Positions 1-7,755 of a stretch of DNA of 29,597 nt are shown piece by piece (position 1 is the stretch's first letter; each line of letters begins with the position of its first letter). The DNA lies in NCBI GenBank assembly GCA_001916005.1, contig MNRP01000050.1, positions 1-29,597 of the forward strand, in the 5' to 3' direction. Origin of the DNA: Clostridium sp. 26_22. GTDB taxonomy: Bacteria; Bacillota; Clostridia; TANB77; CAG-508. The notes under the pieces are model-generated. The model was not told where the DNA came from and did not search any database. It saw only the letters and a program-made list of their open reading frames with translations. A program made the translations under genes and the position numbers.

Positions 1-1
1 C

Positions 2-835
2 ATATACTATAAAAAAATTAATAATTATGAAGAATATAGCGAAGTTAAATCAAGATGGGATAACATTTTAGATATGAATAAAGAAGATTTTGAAAATAAC
101 TTTATGGTTATTACAGCTATTGAAAATACAAGTATGGTAGGATTAACGCTTGATAAAATTGATACAGATGACAAAGGCTTATATATTAGTTTGATTCATT
201 ATGAAGATGGAGTAAATTTTGATAAAAATGAAACATGTATATCAATTAAAATTTCTAGAGATTTAGAAAAAGAGAATATATATGTTACAAGAAATTTAAG
301 AGATAATGAAAAAGATATGAGTGAGGAAATGCAACTTGCAGAAAAAGATTTTGATATTGAAAATTTGCCATCATTTCAATATAAAGATGAAAACTATAGA
401 AAGGCTGAAAAATCTTCTAATAGTGTCATAAAGTTAATACCACCAGATTGGAAAGATATGATTTCAAGAAACTTTACAATAACAAAAGATATGCCAGAAA
501 TTGATTTCTCAAACTGGAACGATTTAGGAAATGGTTTTTATAGTGTAGCAATTACTGATTATAGCGAATATTTAAAACTAATGAACAATCACAATGCTCC
601 AAAATTGACATGGTTTGATTTTAAGTATATATATGCTATAATAGTTGTTAGAGAAAATGCCGATAATACAATAGATATGAAAGATATTGAAAATGAAGAT
701 GGAAAATCTTATTTAAACATATCTATAGGTGGATGGCTTGATGTTTCAGAAGAATTCAAATATCCAGCTGTATGTATTGCAGTACCGAATTATAGAAGTT
801 TAGAAAGTAACTTTTTAAATGTAAGAGTAAAATAG
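2..835 (+). CDS. Hypothetical protein, 5' end cut by the window edge
   Basis: The reading frame is open from base 2 through the ATG at 74, with no ribosome site before that ATG, so I treat 74 as an internal methionine and the gene as running in from outside. The visible part is about 277 residues, rich in Asp, Glu, Asn and Lys, with no membrane segment. Its start (NNYEEYSEVKSRWD, then ITAIENTSMVGLTLDKI) has the beta-rich look of small extracytoplasmic domains of the PrcB type in Firmicutes; this is a weak resemblance. The second half (from about residue 155) has no fold I recognise. It ends 27 nt before the signal peptidase gene on the same strand, and the two are probably co-transcribed. Function unknown. 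Confidence 0.75.
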   Translation: MYYKKINNYEEYSEVKSRWDNILDMNKEDFENNFMVITAIENTSMVGLTLDKIDTDDKGLYISLIHYEDGVNFDKNETCISIKISRDLEKENIYVTRNLRDNEKDMSEEMQLAEKDFDIENLPSFQYKDENYRKAEKSSNSVIKLIPPDWKDMISRNFTITKDMPEIDFSNWNDLGNGFYSVAITDYSEYLKLMNNHNAPKLTWFDFKYIYAIIVVRENADNTIDMKDIENEDGKSYLNISIGGWLDVSEEFKYPAVCIAVPNYRSLESNFLNVRVK

Positions 836-862
836 AAATAGTAATTTATGGGGGAAATAATA

Positions 863-1504
863 ATGGAAAAATCAAAGATTAAAAATATACTAGAATGGAT
901 TAATTGTATAATAATAGCAATAATTTTAGCTTTGTTATTTAGATACTATATAGGCACACCAACAATAGTAAGAATGTCTTCAATGTATCCTACATTAATA
1001 GAAAATCAAAGATTATTATTAAATAGATGGACTAGAACTACGAAAAAAATACCAAGTAGAGGAGATATTATAACATTTGAAAAACCGAGCAAAACCAATT
1101 ATAATGCAGAAGAAATAGATAAAGCAAATCCAATAGCAAAATATGAAAATGAACCTCCAAATTTTATATTAAAATTTTCATATTATGTTTTAGAAATAGG
1201 AAAAGATAGTTATATAAAAAGAGTAATAGCTTTACCAGGTGAACATGTCGTAATAAAAGATGGTAAAGTATATATAAACAATGAAGAATTACAAGAAGAT
1301 TATTTACAAGAAAATGTAAAAACAGAGATTAGACGCGAGATTGGTTTTAATGATTTTGTCGTTCCTGAAAATTGTGTTTTTGCAATGGGAGATAATAGAG
1401 ACGGAAGTATGGATTGCAGAGATTTTGGTTGTATCCCAATAGAAAAGATAGAAAGTAAAGTATGGATAAGAATAACACCATTTGATAAATTCGGAAAAAT
1501 TTAA
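863..1504 (+). CDS. lepB: Type I signal peptidase (S26)
   Basis: Membrane-bound Ser/Lys protease that removes signal peptides from exported proteins. I chose ATG 863 because GGGGGA at 850-855 lies 7 nt before it, whereas the earlier in-frame ATG at 848 overlaps that site. From 863 the protein is 213 residues. One N-terminal membrane helix (about residues 12-30) is followed by the catalytic-serine box (SSMYPTL; serine before Met, about residue 40), the lysine box YIKRVIALPGE, and the C-terminal box MGDNRDGSMDCRDFG. All family boxes are present, so it should be active. An insert of about 50 residues separates the serine and lysine boxes. It sits among small membrane protein genes rather than with ribosome-biogenesis genes, which suggests an accessory paralogue. 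The symbol is the family name. Confidence 0.9.
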   Translation: MEKSKIKNILEWINCIIIAIILALLFRYYIGTPTIVRMSSMYPTLIENQRLLLNRWTRTTKKIPSRGDIITFEKPSKTNYNAEEIDKANPIAKYENEPPNFILKFSYYVLEIGKDSYIKRVIALPGEHVVIKDGKVYINNEELQEDYLQENVKTEIRREIGFNDFVVPENCVFAMGDNRDGSMDCRDFGCIPIEKIESKVWIRITPFDKFGKI

Positions 1505-1620
1505 ATTTATAAAGTTAGTTATTCATAAAGACAAATTACAAGTTATAAGTGAAGTAAACCAAAGGTGTGTGTATTTTTTATAAATTATATTATACAATTA
1601 TTCTTGAAAGAAGGGATAAT

Positions 1621-2136
1621 ATGAATCAAGAAAAGATTGGAAAATTCATTACTGAAAAAAGAAAAGAGAATAAATTAACACAAGAACAACTAGCAGAACA
1701 ATTAAATATAAGTAAAAATGCAGTAAGCAAATGGGAAAGGGGACTAAATCTCCCTGATGTATCAATCATGCAAGATTTATGTAAAATATTAAATATTACT
1801 TTGAATGAATTATTTATTGGAGAAAAAATATTAGATGATAAATATAAGGAAGTAGCAGACAAGAATTTATTAAATGTATTAGAAAATAGTTCATTTACAC
1901 TAAAAGAAAAAATAGATTTTTATAAGAAAAAGTGGAAAAAAGAGCATATATCTAAATTCATTATGTGTTTTATAATTTTTATTATTCTAGGTATTGTTCT
2001 TAAATTCCAAAATGTTGAAGGGTATATTATTGGAGCAATAGAAGGAATGTTATCATTATTATTTTATATTTTTTTATATAATCAAATGATGATATATGTT
2101 GAAAATAATGTTTATAAGAAATTTGAAAAAGAATGA
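1621..2136 (+). CDS. XRE-family HTH regulator with two membrane helices
   Basis: The first 65 residues are a Cro/C1-type helix-turn-helix: the stretch from KIGKFITEKRKENKLTQEQL to ISKNAVSKWERGLNLPDVS has the classic recognition-helix pattern. The C-terminal half (about 115-160) contains two hydrophobic helices, so this looks like a membrane-associated DNA-binding protein, a common clostridial arrangement. ATG 1621 is preferred over a start at 1567 because AAGAAGGG lies just before it and the domain begins immediately after. Length is 171 residues. It may regulate the small genes downstream, but no operator is evident. The stop is followed 12 nt later by the ribosome site of the next gene. Confidence 0.85.
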   Translation: MNQEKIGKFITEKRKENKLTQEQLAEQLNISKNAVSKWERGLNLPDVSIMQDLCKILNITLNELFIGEKILDDKYKEVADKNLLNVLENSSFTLKEKIDFYKKKWKKEHISKFIMCFIIFIILGIVLKFQNVEGYIIGAIEGMLSLLFYIFLYNQMMIYVENNVYKKFEKE

Positions 2137-2167
2137 TAAATAGTGATTTTAAGGAGGAAAGTAGAAA

Positions 2168-2374
2168 ATGAGAAAATGCTTAAGATGTAAAAATGATATG
2201 ATTGAAAATTTAGAAGTTACAGCATCTTCATATTCTATAGATATTAGAGAAAAGGGAATGTTCAAAACTTGTATTGAAAAAATCAAATGTGCTATTTGTC
2301 CAGAATGTGGGTACACTGAATTATACATAGCAAATTCAGACAAAATAAAAAAATTAACAAAGAAAGATAAATAA
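2168..2374 (+). CDS. Small zinc-ribbon protein
   Basis: A 68-residue protein with two CxxC knuckles (CLRC near residue 4, CPEC near residue 42), the arrangement of a single zinc ribbon. The rest is charged and predicted cytoplasmic. AAGGAGGAAAG at 2150-2160 is a strong ribosome site before ATG 2168. It lies between the XRE regulator and a run of small membrane proteins. Small double-CxxC proteins of this kind are common in Firmicute accessory regions; binding to nucleic acid or to a partner is possible, but nothing here shows which. Confidence 0.75.
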   Translation: MRKCLRCKNDMIENLEVTASSYSIDIREKGMFKTCIEKIKCAICPECGYTELYIANSDKIKKLTKKDK

Positions 2375-2412
2375 TCATAGATTACAATTTAGGGGGTGTT
2401 ATATATTAGGAG

Positions 2413-2736
2413 GTGTTAGAAATAAATTATTGGTTGATATTGTTAGTAATACTTATTTGTTGTATTATTATAATACCTAGAACAAATAAATTATATTTAG
2501 AAATAATTAAAAGAAAAAAGAAAGGTAGGAAAAGAAAAATGCCACAAGAATTAATGAAAGAATTTATAGGAAAAGTATGCACTATTGGCTTATTTAATGA
2601 ATCTTTTGGAATACAAGGAAAAATAGTTTCAATAGAAGAAAATTGGATAAAAGTTGAAGAAAAAAATAAAGTTCGTATAATTAATGGAGATATAATAAGA
2701 GATATATCAATAATGCCAGAAAAATATCAAAAGTAA
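2413..2736 (+). CDS. Membrane-anchored small beta-barrel (LSm-like) protein
   Basis: About 107 residues: one N-terminal membrane helix (about 5-22), a basic linker rich in Lys and Arg, then a small domain (about 45-105) with the strand pattern of an LSm/YlxS-like barrel (IGKVCTIGLFNES, IQGKIVSIEENWIKVEEK, VRIINGDIIRDISI). Start choice is unusual. The GTG at 2413 overlaps the AGGAGG at 2408-2413 and could only use the weaker GGGGG at 2391-2395. An ATA codon at 2422 has ideal spacing to AGGAGG, and the next legal in-frame start is TTG 2434. The leader contains a near-repeat (TTAGGGGGTGTTATA, then TTAGGAGGTGTTAGA). Function unknown. Confidence 0.65.
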   Translation: MLEINYWLILLVILICCIIIIPRTNKLYLEIIKRKKKGRKRKMPQELMKEFIGKVCTIGLFNESFGIQGKIVSIEENWIKVEEKNKVRIINGDIIRDISIMPEKYQK

Positions 2737-2797
2737 AACATAAATTACAATAAATAAGTGAGATTAATAGTAATTTGTAGAATTGGAGGAATTTATA

Positions 2798-3010
2798 ATG
2801 AAAGAAAATAGTGAAAAAGAAGAACAAAAAGAAGATAATATATATTCTGGAGAAGGAATGTGTTATGGTGTTGCAGCTGGCGCAGTAATTGGAGCAATAG
2901 TTATAGCAATTTCCAATGTAACATATTATCTTCCACTATGTGTTTGTACAGGTATGATTATAGGACTTGCTATTGGCTCAAGTATAAAAAAAGATAAAAA
3001 GAAAAAGTAA
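2798..3010 (+). CDS. Small glycine-rich membrane protein
   Basis: A 70-residue protein: an acidic N-terminus, two Gly/Ala-rich hydrophobic helices (GVAAGAVIGAIVIAI and a second from LPLCVCTGMIIG), and a lysine-rich C-terminal tail. The small-residue spacing in the helices resembles a glycine zipper. ATG 2798 is chosen because GGAGGA at 2785-2790 lies 7 nt upstream; the ORF can be extended to a TTG at 2783 but that overlaps the ribosome site. It belongs to the closely spaced run of small membrane genes from 2168 to 4037. No family name can be given. Confidence 0.7.
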   Translation: MKENSEKEEQKEDNIYSGEGMCYGVAAGAVIGAIVIAISNVTYYLPLCVCTGMIIGLAIGSSIKKDKKKK

Positions 3011-3040
3011 TACAAATTACAATTTGAAGGGAATAAAAGA

Positions 3041-3481
3041 ATGGGAATATTATTTATAATATCAATTATAGTATTAGTAGAGTTAATTCAAATATTAAAT
3101 TCAAGATTTAAAATAAGAAAATGGATATTGCCTATTTTGTCCTTATTAAATTCTATTAATATTATATTAGGTATGTTAGTATTTAAAAAACACGATGCTA
3201 CAAATAATGAAATAGAAACTATTACATTAATGTATAGTATTTTGCTTTTTGTTATATTTAATATACCTACACTAATATTTATTGTTACAAATTCTATTTT
3301 GAATAAAGGACAAGGCACTAATGAGAATTTTCATAAAAATGTAAAATTATGTGCATTAATAACATTGGTACTTGCAATTGTTTTATTTGTTTTCATACAA
3401 ATATCTGCATCAAAACATATTACAAAAGTAAATATCGAAGAAAGAAAAAATGCAATAGAAAGTAATTTAACAATATTTTGA
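3041..3481 (+). CDS. Four-helix membrane protein, paralogue of the 9980 gene
   Basis: A 146-residue integral membrane protein with four hydrophobic helices (about 2-18, 28-48, 63-84, 100-122) and a short polar C-terminus. It is clearly paralogous to the protein at 9980-10402: both have VELIQIL/IELVQIL, KWILPILS, SINIILG/SINVILG and FNIPT(L/I)xxIVTN in the same order, and by eye about half the residues match. Both copies are followed by a gene for a small anchored protein. The family is unknown to me. GAAGGGAATAAAAG provides the ribosome site before ATG 3041. Confidence 0.75.
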   Translation: MGILFIISIIVLVELIQILNSRFKIRKWILPILSLLNSINIILGMLVFKKHDATNNEIETITLMYSILLFVIFNIPTLIFIVTNSILNKGQGTNENFHKNVKLCALITLVLAIVLFVFIQISASKHITKVNIEERKNAIESNLTIF

Positions 3482-3572
3482 ATTTACTATATAAATTACA
3501 ATAAGTATGGCAAATAATTATTTGTTCTTTATGGTATTATAACAATAATTTTTAATTTAAAAGGAAAGATAT

Positions 3573-4037
3573 ATGAGAAAAAATTTATTTAAAATTTCTA
3601 TTGTATTTTTTACTATAGTAGAAATAATATTAATTATATTTAATTATATAGGTAAAAGTAATATAGCAAAGATATTAGAAATAGAAAATATAAACGACTT
3701 TTATATTAAAGATCTTGGTGAATCATTAGGCTTTGATTCTGCGAGACCATTATATATAAAATTTAAAATTAGCATTGATAAATATGAAAAATATAATTTA
3801 ACATATATAGATACAACATTGGATGACAATGTATATGAGGGAGAAATTACAAATAAAAAACAAAAAATATCGGATAAATATTATATGTGTTATTACGAAA
3901 AAGTAATTTATGATAATAAACAAAAAGTTGAATTTAGAAAAATAAAGAATAATAGATTATTATTAAAAGCTAATAGCATAATATTAATTTTAATAATATG
4001 CGTTTTTATGATTAAAAATAGAAAATTAAAAAGATAA
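3573..4037 (+). CDS. Membrane-anchored small protein, partner of the 3041 gene
   Basis: A 154-residue protein with an N-terminal membrane helix (about 8-26), an external region of about 100 residues rich in Tyr, Lys and Asp, and a second hydrophobic helix near the C-terminus (about 131-147), so the middle domain probably faces outward. The stretch YIKFKISIDKYEK resembles YIKFSIDKEDEK in the 10420 gene product, which also follows a four-helix paralogue; the two may be diverged copies. AAGGAAAG at 3561-3568 is the ribosome site. A hairpin terminator overlaps the stop codon and ends this gene run. Confidence 0.65.
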   Translation: MRKNLFKISIVFFTIVEIILIIFNYIGKSNIAKILEIENINDFYIKDLGESLGFDSARPLYIKFKISIDKYEKYNLTYIDTTLDDNVYEGEITNKKQKISDKYYMCYYEKVIYDNKQKVEFRKIKNNRLLLKANSIILILIICVFMIKNRKLKR

Positions 4038-4063
4038 AGATTAAATATAATCTTTATTTTTTT
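4036..4063 (+). terminator. Rho-independent terminator after the 3573 gene
   Basis: AAAGATTA (4036-4043), loop AATA, TAATCTTT (4048-4055), then a T-rich tail. It separates the small membrane gene run from the sigma-factor modules. Confidence 0.75.
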
Positions 4064-4075
4064 ATATAAAAGTAA

Positions 4076-4120
4076 TAAAATATAAAAAATATGAAACTTT
4101 TATAAATGTTGCTGTTATAT
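4076..4120 (+). promoter_or_regulatory. Putative ECF-type promoter of sigma module 1
   Basis: Contains GAAACTTTT at 4093-4101, which resembles the -35 box of ECF sigma factors, with a TA-rich -10 candidate near 4115. The 26 nt from 4076 to 4101 are identical to 7673-7698 in front of sigma module 3. The identity suggests autoregulation by one shared sigma factor, or duplication. Confidence 0.5.
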
Positions 4121-4141
4121 ATAAATGAAAGCAGGTAAAAA

Positions 4142-5767
4142 ATGGAGAATGATTTAGATAAAAAATTGTACAATGATTATTTGAATGGAGAAAAAGAAGC
4201 ATTTGAAATTCTTTATAACAAATACAAAAAGAAAATTGAATATTTTATTTATAATATAGTAAAAGATTATCAAACAGCAGAGGATATAGCACAAGAAACT
4301 TTTATATATGTTATACAACACCAAATAAGAGAAAATAGTTCTTTTAAATACTATATTTATCTTGTGGCAAGGAGTAAAGCAATAAATTATATTAATACTG
4401 AAAAACGAAGAAAAGATATAACAGAAACATTTCTTAAAGAAGATGATGAGCAAATTGAAAAAGACGTGTTAGATGTTATTACAAATGAAGAAACTAAAAG
4501 AGAACTATTAGAATCAATAGAACTTTTAGATGAAAGATATAAAAATGCTATTTATCTTGTAAATATTGAAGGATTATCTTATGAAGAAACTTCTAAAATA
4601 TTAGGAGAAACTCTACAAAATACAAAAAATCTAATTCATAGAGGAAAAAAACAATTAAGAAAAATCCTGCTAAAGAAAGGATTTGATGAAATGAATAAAG
4701 TTTCAAAAATATTTATTATTGTATTATGTGTAGGTATTATATTGTCAGGAGTTGTATATGCTACAATAAAAATTTCACAAAATATTAAAGAAAAGGCTGA
4801 AATGACACCTACATATACAAGTAAAATATCATCAATAGATACAAATAAAGTATGGGTTGGAACATTTAATTTAGTATGGAATGACTTTATGAATGATGTT
4901 ATTGGGGATAAAATAGAATTTGAAGATGGATATTCTGCTTTAGCAGACGAACTAAATAAACAAACATTCACAGTTGAACAATTAAATAAAAATTCATATT
5001 TCAAAATACACGGAAAAGAAAATTTAACATTAAAAAATCAGATAGAGCAAGGAATAAAACAAAAATTTAATGAAACTAGTAGCATTATAGATAAATGTGA
5101 CTGGGAAAAAGGTGAAGGATATGTATTATATGCAATGTTAAAAAAAGAATTTAACTTTTTAGAAAAATTTCCAACTTTAAATGAAAATACTTTTGGAGAT
5201 TCAAAAGAAAAAGTAAAATATTTTGGAATAGAACCAGATACAGAACAAGTTGCAAGTAAAAATATAGAAATATTGTTTTATAATTCAAAAGAAGATTTTG
5301 CAATTAAGTTAAAAACAAAAGAGGGAGAAGAAGTATACCTATATAGAACAACAGGAGAAAATAAATCATTTGAAGAAAACTATAAAGAAATGCAAGTAAA
5401 ACAATCTAAATATAATGGAGAAAAAACATGGAACAAAAATGATATTTTAAATATTCCATTCATAAAAGTAAAAGATGAAATAAATTATGATGAATTATGT
5501 GGTAGATATATAAAAAATACAGATTGGTATATTGCACAAGCTCTTCAAACAATTGATTTTGAGTTAAATAATTATGGTGGTAGTGTAAAAAGTGAAGCTT
5601 TAATAGAGGCATTTAAAAGTGCTTTATTAGAAAAAGGTAGAGAATTTATTTTTAATAATGATTTTATTTTATTCTTAAAAGAAGAAGATAAAACAAAACC
5701 ATATTTTGCATTAAAAGTTGATAATACAGATATATTAGTTAATGTAGAAAATAACGATAAAGTATAA
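4142..5767 (+). CDS. ECF sigma factor fused to a membrane anti-sigma domain
   Basis: One 541-residue ORF joins two proteins that are usually separate. Residues 1-180 are an ECF sigma-70 factor: region 2 (about 10-85, with QTAEDIAQETFIYVIQ) and region 4 (about 125-175, with LSYEETSKILGETLQNTKNL). Residue 184 is a methionine that looks like an old anti-sigma start (MNKVSKIF...), followed by a membrane helix (about 187-207) and an outer domain of about 330 residues. Its last part (REFIFNNDFILFLK...) weakly recalls the C-terminal strands of serpins; I would not name it on that. If made as one chain, the sigma factor is tethered to the membrane and release would need proteolysis. A separate anti-sigma could also start internally at 4691. 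Flanked by a GAAAC promoter and a strong terminator. Confidence 0.85.
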   Translation: MENDLDKKLYNDYLNGEKEAFEILYNKYKKKIEYFIYNIVKDYQTAEDIAQETFIYVIQHQIRENSSFKYYIYLVARSKAINYINTEKRRKDITETFLKEDDEQIEKDVLDVITNEETKRELLESIELLDERYKNAIYLVNIEGLSYEETSKILGETLQNTKNLIHRGKKQLRKILLKKGFDEMNKVSKIFIIVLCVGIILSGVVYATIKISQNIKEKAEMTPTYTSKISSIDTNKVWVGTFNLVWNDFMNDVIGDKIEFEDGYSALADELNKQTFTVEQLNKNSYFKIHGKENLTLKNQIEQGIKQKFNETSSIIDKCDWEKGEGYVLYAMLKKEFNFLEKFPTLNENTFGDSKEKVKYFGIEPDTEQVASKNIEILFYNSKEDFAIKLKTKEGEEVYLYRTTGENKSFEENYKEMQVKQSKYNGEKTWNKNDILNIPFIKVKDEINYDELCGRYIKNTDWYIAQALQTIDFELNNYGGSVKSEALIEAFKSALLEKGREFIFNNDFILFLKEEDKTKPYFALKVDNTDILVNVENNDKV

Positions 5768-5804
5768 AAATATAAATAATAACACAATTTATTTACTAAT
5801 TTAT

Positions 5805-5840
5805 AAAAGAAGAATAGAAATTATAATCTATTCTTCTTTT
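5805..5840 (+). terminator. Strong terminator after sigma module 1
   Basis: A 14-bp perfect stem: AAAAGAAGAATAGA (5805-5818) and TCTATTCTTCTTTT (5827-5840), with an 8-nt loop. The A-rich 5' arm and T-rich 3' arm make it likely to work in both directions. Its AGAAGAATAG core recurs in the hairpin at 11174. Confidence 0.8.
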
Positions 5841-5863
5841 AAAATGAAAAAATTTAATATTAA

Positions 5864-5894
5864 ATGGTAACCTTTATCAAAAAAATGGTAATAT
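5864..5894 (+). promoter_or_regulatory. Putative ECF-type promoter of sigma module 2
   Basis: GGTAACCTTT (5866-5875) resembles ECF -35 boxes (AAC core); a TAATAT candidate -10 begins at 5889, about 16 nt beyond. It lies 30-60 nt before the sigma factor start and differs from the GAAAC promoters of modules 1 and 3, which would fit a different cognate sigma factor. Confidence 0.4.
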
Positions 5895-5925
5895 ATAGAT
5901 GAAGATGTATAAGGAGATCTCTAAA

Positions 5926-6477
5926 ATGAATGAAAGTAATCTAATAAAAAGTTATATCAATAATAATAAATTAAACATAGAAAAAGTAATGGAAAATTAT
6001 ACTCCATATATTTATACTATCATAAAAAACAAATCATCTGAATTAACAGAAGAAGATGTAGAAGAAATAATATCTGATGTATTTTTAGCACTCTGGAAAA
6101 ATCAAGAAAAATTAGACATAAATAAAGACTTATCATCATATTTAGCTGGAATTACAAAGAATTTATATAATAAGAAAATACGAGATAGAAAAAGCAATAT
6201 GAATATAGATGACTATCAAAACAGTTTATTTGAAGTAGAAAGTACAGAATTAAAAGTTGAAAAAACAGAAAAAGAAAATATGATTATTATGATAGTAAAT
6301 AATATGGAACAAGAAGATAAAGACATATTTGTTTTATATTATTATAATTCAAAGTCAATGAAAGAAATTGCAAAAATATTAAATATAAAAGAAAACAAGA
6401 TAAAATCAAGACTCTGTAGAATTAGAAAGAAAATTAAAAAAATATTAGAGAAAAGGGGGTACAGTTATAATGGATAA
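5926..6477 (+). CDS. ECF sigma factor (module 2)
   Basis: A 183-residue sigma-70 family protein with region 2 at about 20-85 (EDVEEIISDVFLALWKNQEKL, then SSYLAGITKNLYNKKIRDRK) and region 4 at about 125-175 (KSMKEIAKILNIKENKIKSR). ATG 5926 is chosen because AAGGAG at 5911-5916 stands 9 nt before it; an in-frame ATG at 5899 lies upstream of that site. The 3' end overlaps the next gene by 8 nt, typical of a co-translated sigma/anti-sigma pair. It probably activates its own operon through the GGTAACC promoter. Confidence 0.9.
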   Translation: MNESNLIKSYINNNKLNIEKVMENYTPYIYTIIKNKSSELTEEDVEEIISDVFLALWKNQEKLDINKDLSSYLAGITKNLYNKKIRDRKSNMNIDDYQNSLFEVESTELKVEKTEKENMIIMIVNNMEQEDKDIFVLYYYNSKSMKEIAKILNIKENKIKSRLCRIRKKIKKILEKRGYSYNG

Positions 6478-7621
6478 GAAAATAATGAACAATATTTTAT
6501 CAAAATCAAGAATGAAAATTGCTGCATCTGAATTTGAAAAGGAAAATATAAAGAAAACAAATAAAAATATCCCAAAATTAGTTGCAATATTTGTTATTAC
6601 AACAACAGTTACAGGAGGATTAGTATATGCAACAGGAAATGCAATATATGAAAAAATATGGAAACAACCTGAAAAATATGAATTTTCTTATGAAGTTACT
6701 GAAAAGGACAAAGAAAATGCGATTAGCGAAGAAGAAGCGAGAAAAAAAGCAGAAGAATATTTAAGAAAAATTGGATTAGAAGATGAAATAAGTAGATTAG
6801 GATTAATGAAAAGTTGGCGAGGAAATGATGTTATATGGGATATAGGGTTCACAAAAGGAACAATGCAGATGGATAGTAAAGGGAATTTTCAAAGTCTAAA
6901 TATTCCATCATATAATTATAAAATTCCATATAATTACGGAATAACAAGAGAAGAAGCAAGAAAGACAGCAAAAGAATTATTATTAAAATATAATCCTAAT
7001 AATAATTCTGATGAATATGAATTAGTATCACTTAAAAGGAATATGGAAAATGATGAAGCTTCTTATATATGGTATGCTGATTTTTATAAAAAATATGGAG
7101 ATTTATATAATCAGTATGAAAAAATATCAATCGGATGGGTTCCAAAAATAAATGGTTTATATAGTTTGGGAATAGAAAATTCTAAATACGAAAATAATGA
7201 ACAAAAAATTTCAAAAGAAGATGCTATAAAAATTGCAACAGAAAAGGATAAACAGATTGAAACAAGATATAATATAGCATCTACTGAAGCTGAAATTGGA
7301 ATTGATAAAATGAATACAGATGTTGTATATAGAGAAAAGAATTTAGAAGATTATGAAAAAGGAACCATTAATTTTGAACCAGATGAAAACGGAACATATA
7401 AAATAAAAGAGGATGCTGAATTCTACAAAGTTGATAATCGTGTAAGAAAAGTTTGGGAAGTAACGATTTATTATGACTATTATAAATACGATTATCCGGA
7501 AAGATATGTTTATTATGTAGATGCTACAACTGGAGAAATTATTGGTGGAAGTAGATGGAATGGTGCTAAAAGACAAATATCACAATTAATTGAAGATCCG
7601 TATAATCTTATTGAAAAATAA
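6470..7621 (+). CDS. Membrane anti-sigma-type protein with PepSY domains
   Basis: A 383-residue protein: a short cytoplasmic N-terminus (about 35 residues), one membrane helix (about 36-56), then an outer region with PepSY-like units. The units begin SEEEARKKAEEYLRK (about 84), TREEARKTAKELLLKY (about 161) and SKEDAIKIATEKDK (about 245); the last ends in YYVDATTGEIIGG, a hallmark of PepSY strands. It overlaps the sigma gene by 8 nt, and AGGGGG lies about 10 nt before ATG 6470. The layout fits a sensor that holds the sigma factor on the inner face and reads an outside signal. No zinc-binding anti-sigma motif (HxxxCxxC) is present. Ligand unknown. Confidence 0.8.
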   Translation: MDKKIMNNILSKSRMKIAASEFEKENIKKTNKNIPKLVAIFVITTTVTGGLVYATGNAIYEKIWKQPEKYEFSYEVTEKDKENAISEEEARKKAEEYLRKIGLEDEISRLGLMKSWRGNDVIWDIGFTKGTMQMDSKGNFQSLNIPSYNYKIPYNYGITREEARKTAKELLLKYNPNNNSDEYELVSLKRNMENDEASYIWYADFYKKYGDLYNQYEKISIGWVPKINGLYSLGIENSKYENNEQKISKEDAIKIATEKDKQIETRYNIASTEAEIGIDKMNTDVVYREKNLEDYEKGTINFEPDENGTYKIKEDAEFYKVDNRVRKVWEVTIYYDYYKYDYPERYVYYVDATTGEIIGGSRWNGAKRQISQLIEDPYNLIEK

Positions 7622-7625
7622 CAAA

Positions 7626-7668
7626 AAATAAACTTGAAATGAAAAAAACATTTTGAGTTTATTTTTTT
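7626..7668 (+). terminator. Terminator after sigma module 2
   Basis: AAATAAACT (7626-7634) pairs with AGTTTATTT (7656-7664). An inner AAATG/CATTT pair extends the stem, and a T-run follows. Confidence 0.75.
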
Positions 7669-7672
7669 ATGG

Positions 7673-7722
7673 TAAAATATAAAAAATATGAAACTTTTTT
7701 AATATTACAAAGACTCTTATAG
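7673..7722 (+). promoter_or_regulatory. Putative ECF-type promoter of sigma module 3
   Basis: GAAACTTTT lies at 7690-7698. The first 26 nt (7673-7698) are identical to 4076-4101. After the shared segment the two sequences diverge; the nearest -10 candidate here (TTATAG at 7717) is spaced more widely than in the module 1 copy, so its exact position is uncertain. Confidence 0.45.
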
Positions 7723-7755
7723 ATGTAAGATATGTGCATATATTCGGAGGAAGTT

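Larger units (their letters stand above)
2381..3502 (+). repeat. ATTACAAT motif in four successive gene spacers
   Basis: The octamer ATTACAAT occurs at 2381-2388, 2744-2751, 3016-3023 and 3495-3502, each time 5-13 nt after the stop codon of one of four consecutive small genes. A one-base variant (ATTACAAG, 1535-1542) follows the signal peptidase gene. The bases around it are also alike (mostly AAATTACAAT). In AT-rich DNA the octamer turns up by chance, but not usually in every spacer of one gene run. Meaning unknown. Confidence 0.35.

Noticed and set aside
5400..5767. Serpin-like C-terminus in the fused sigma protein
   Set aside because: Only a short strand pattern (FIFNNDFILFLK) is suggestive; the hinge and reactive loop are not visible, so no serpin call was made.
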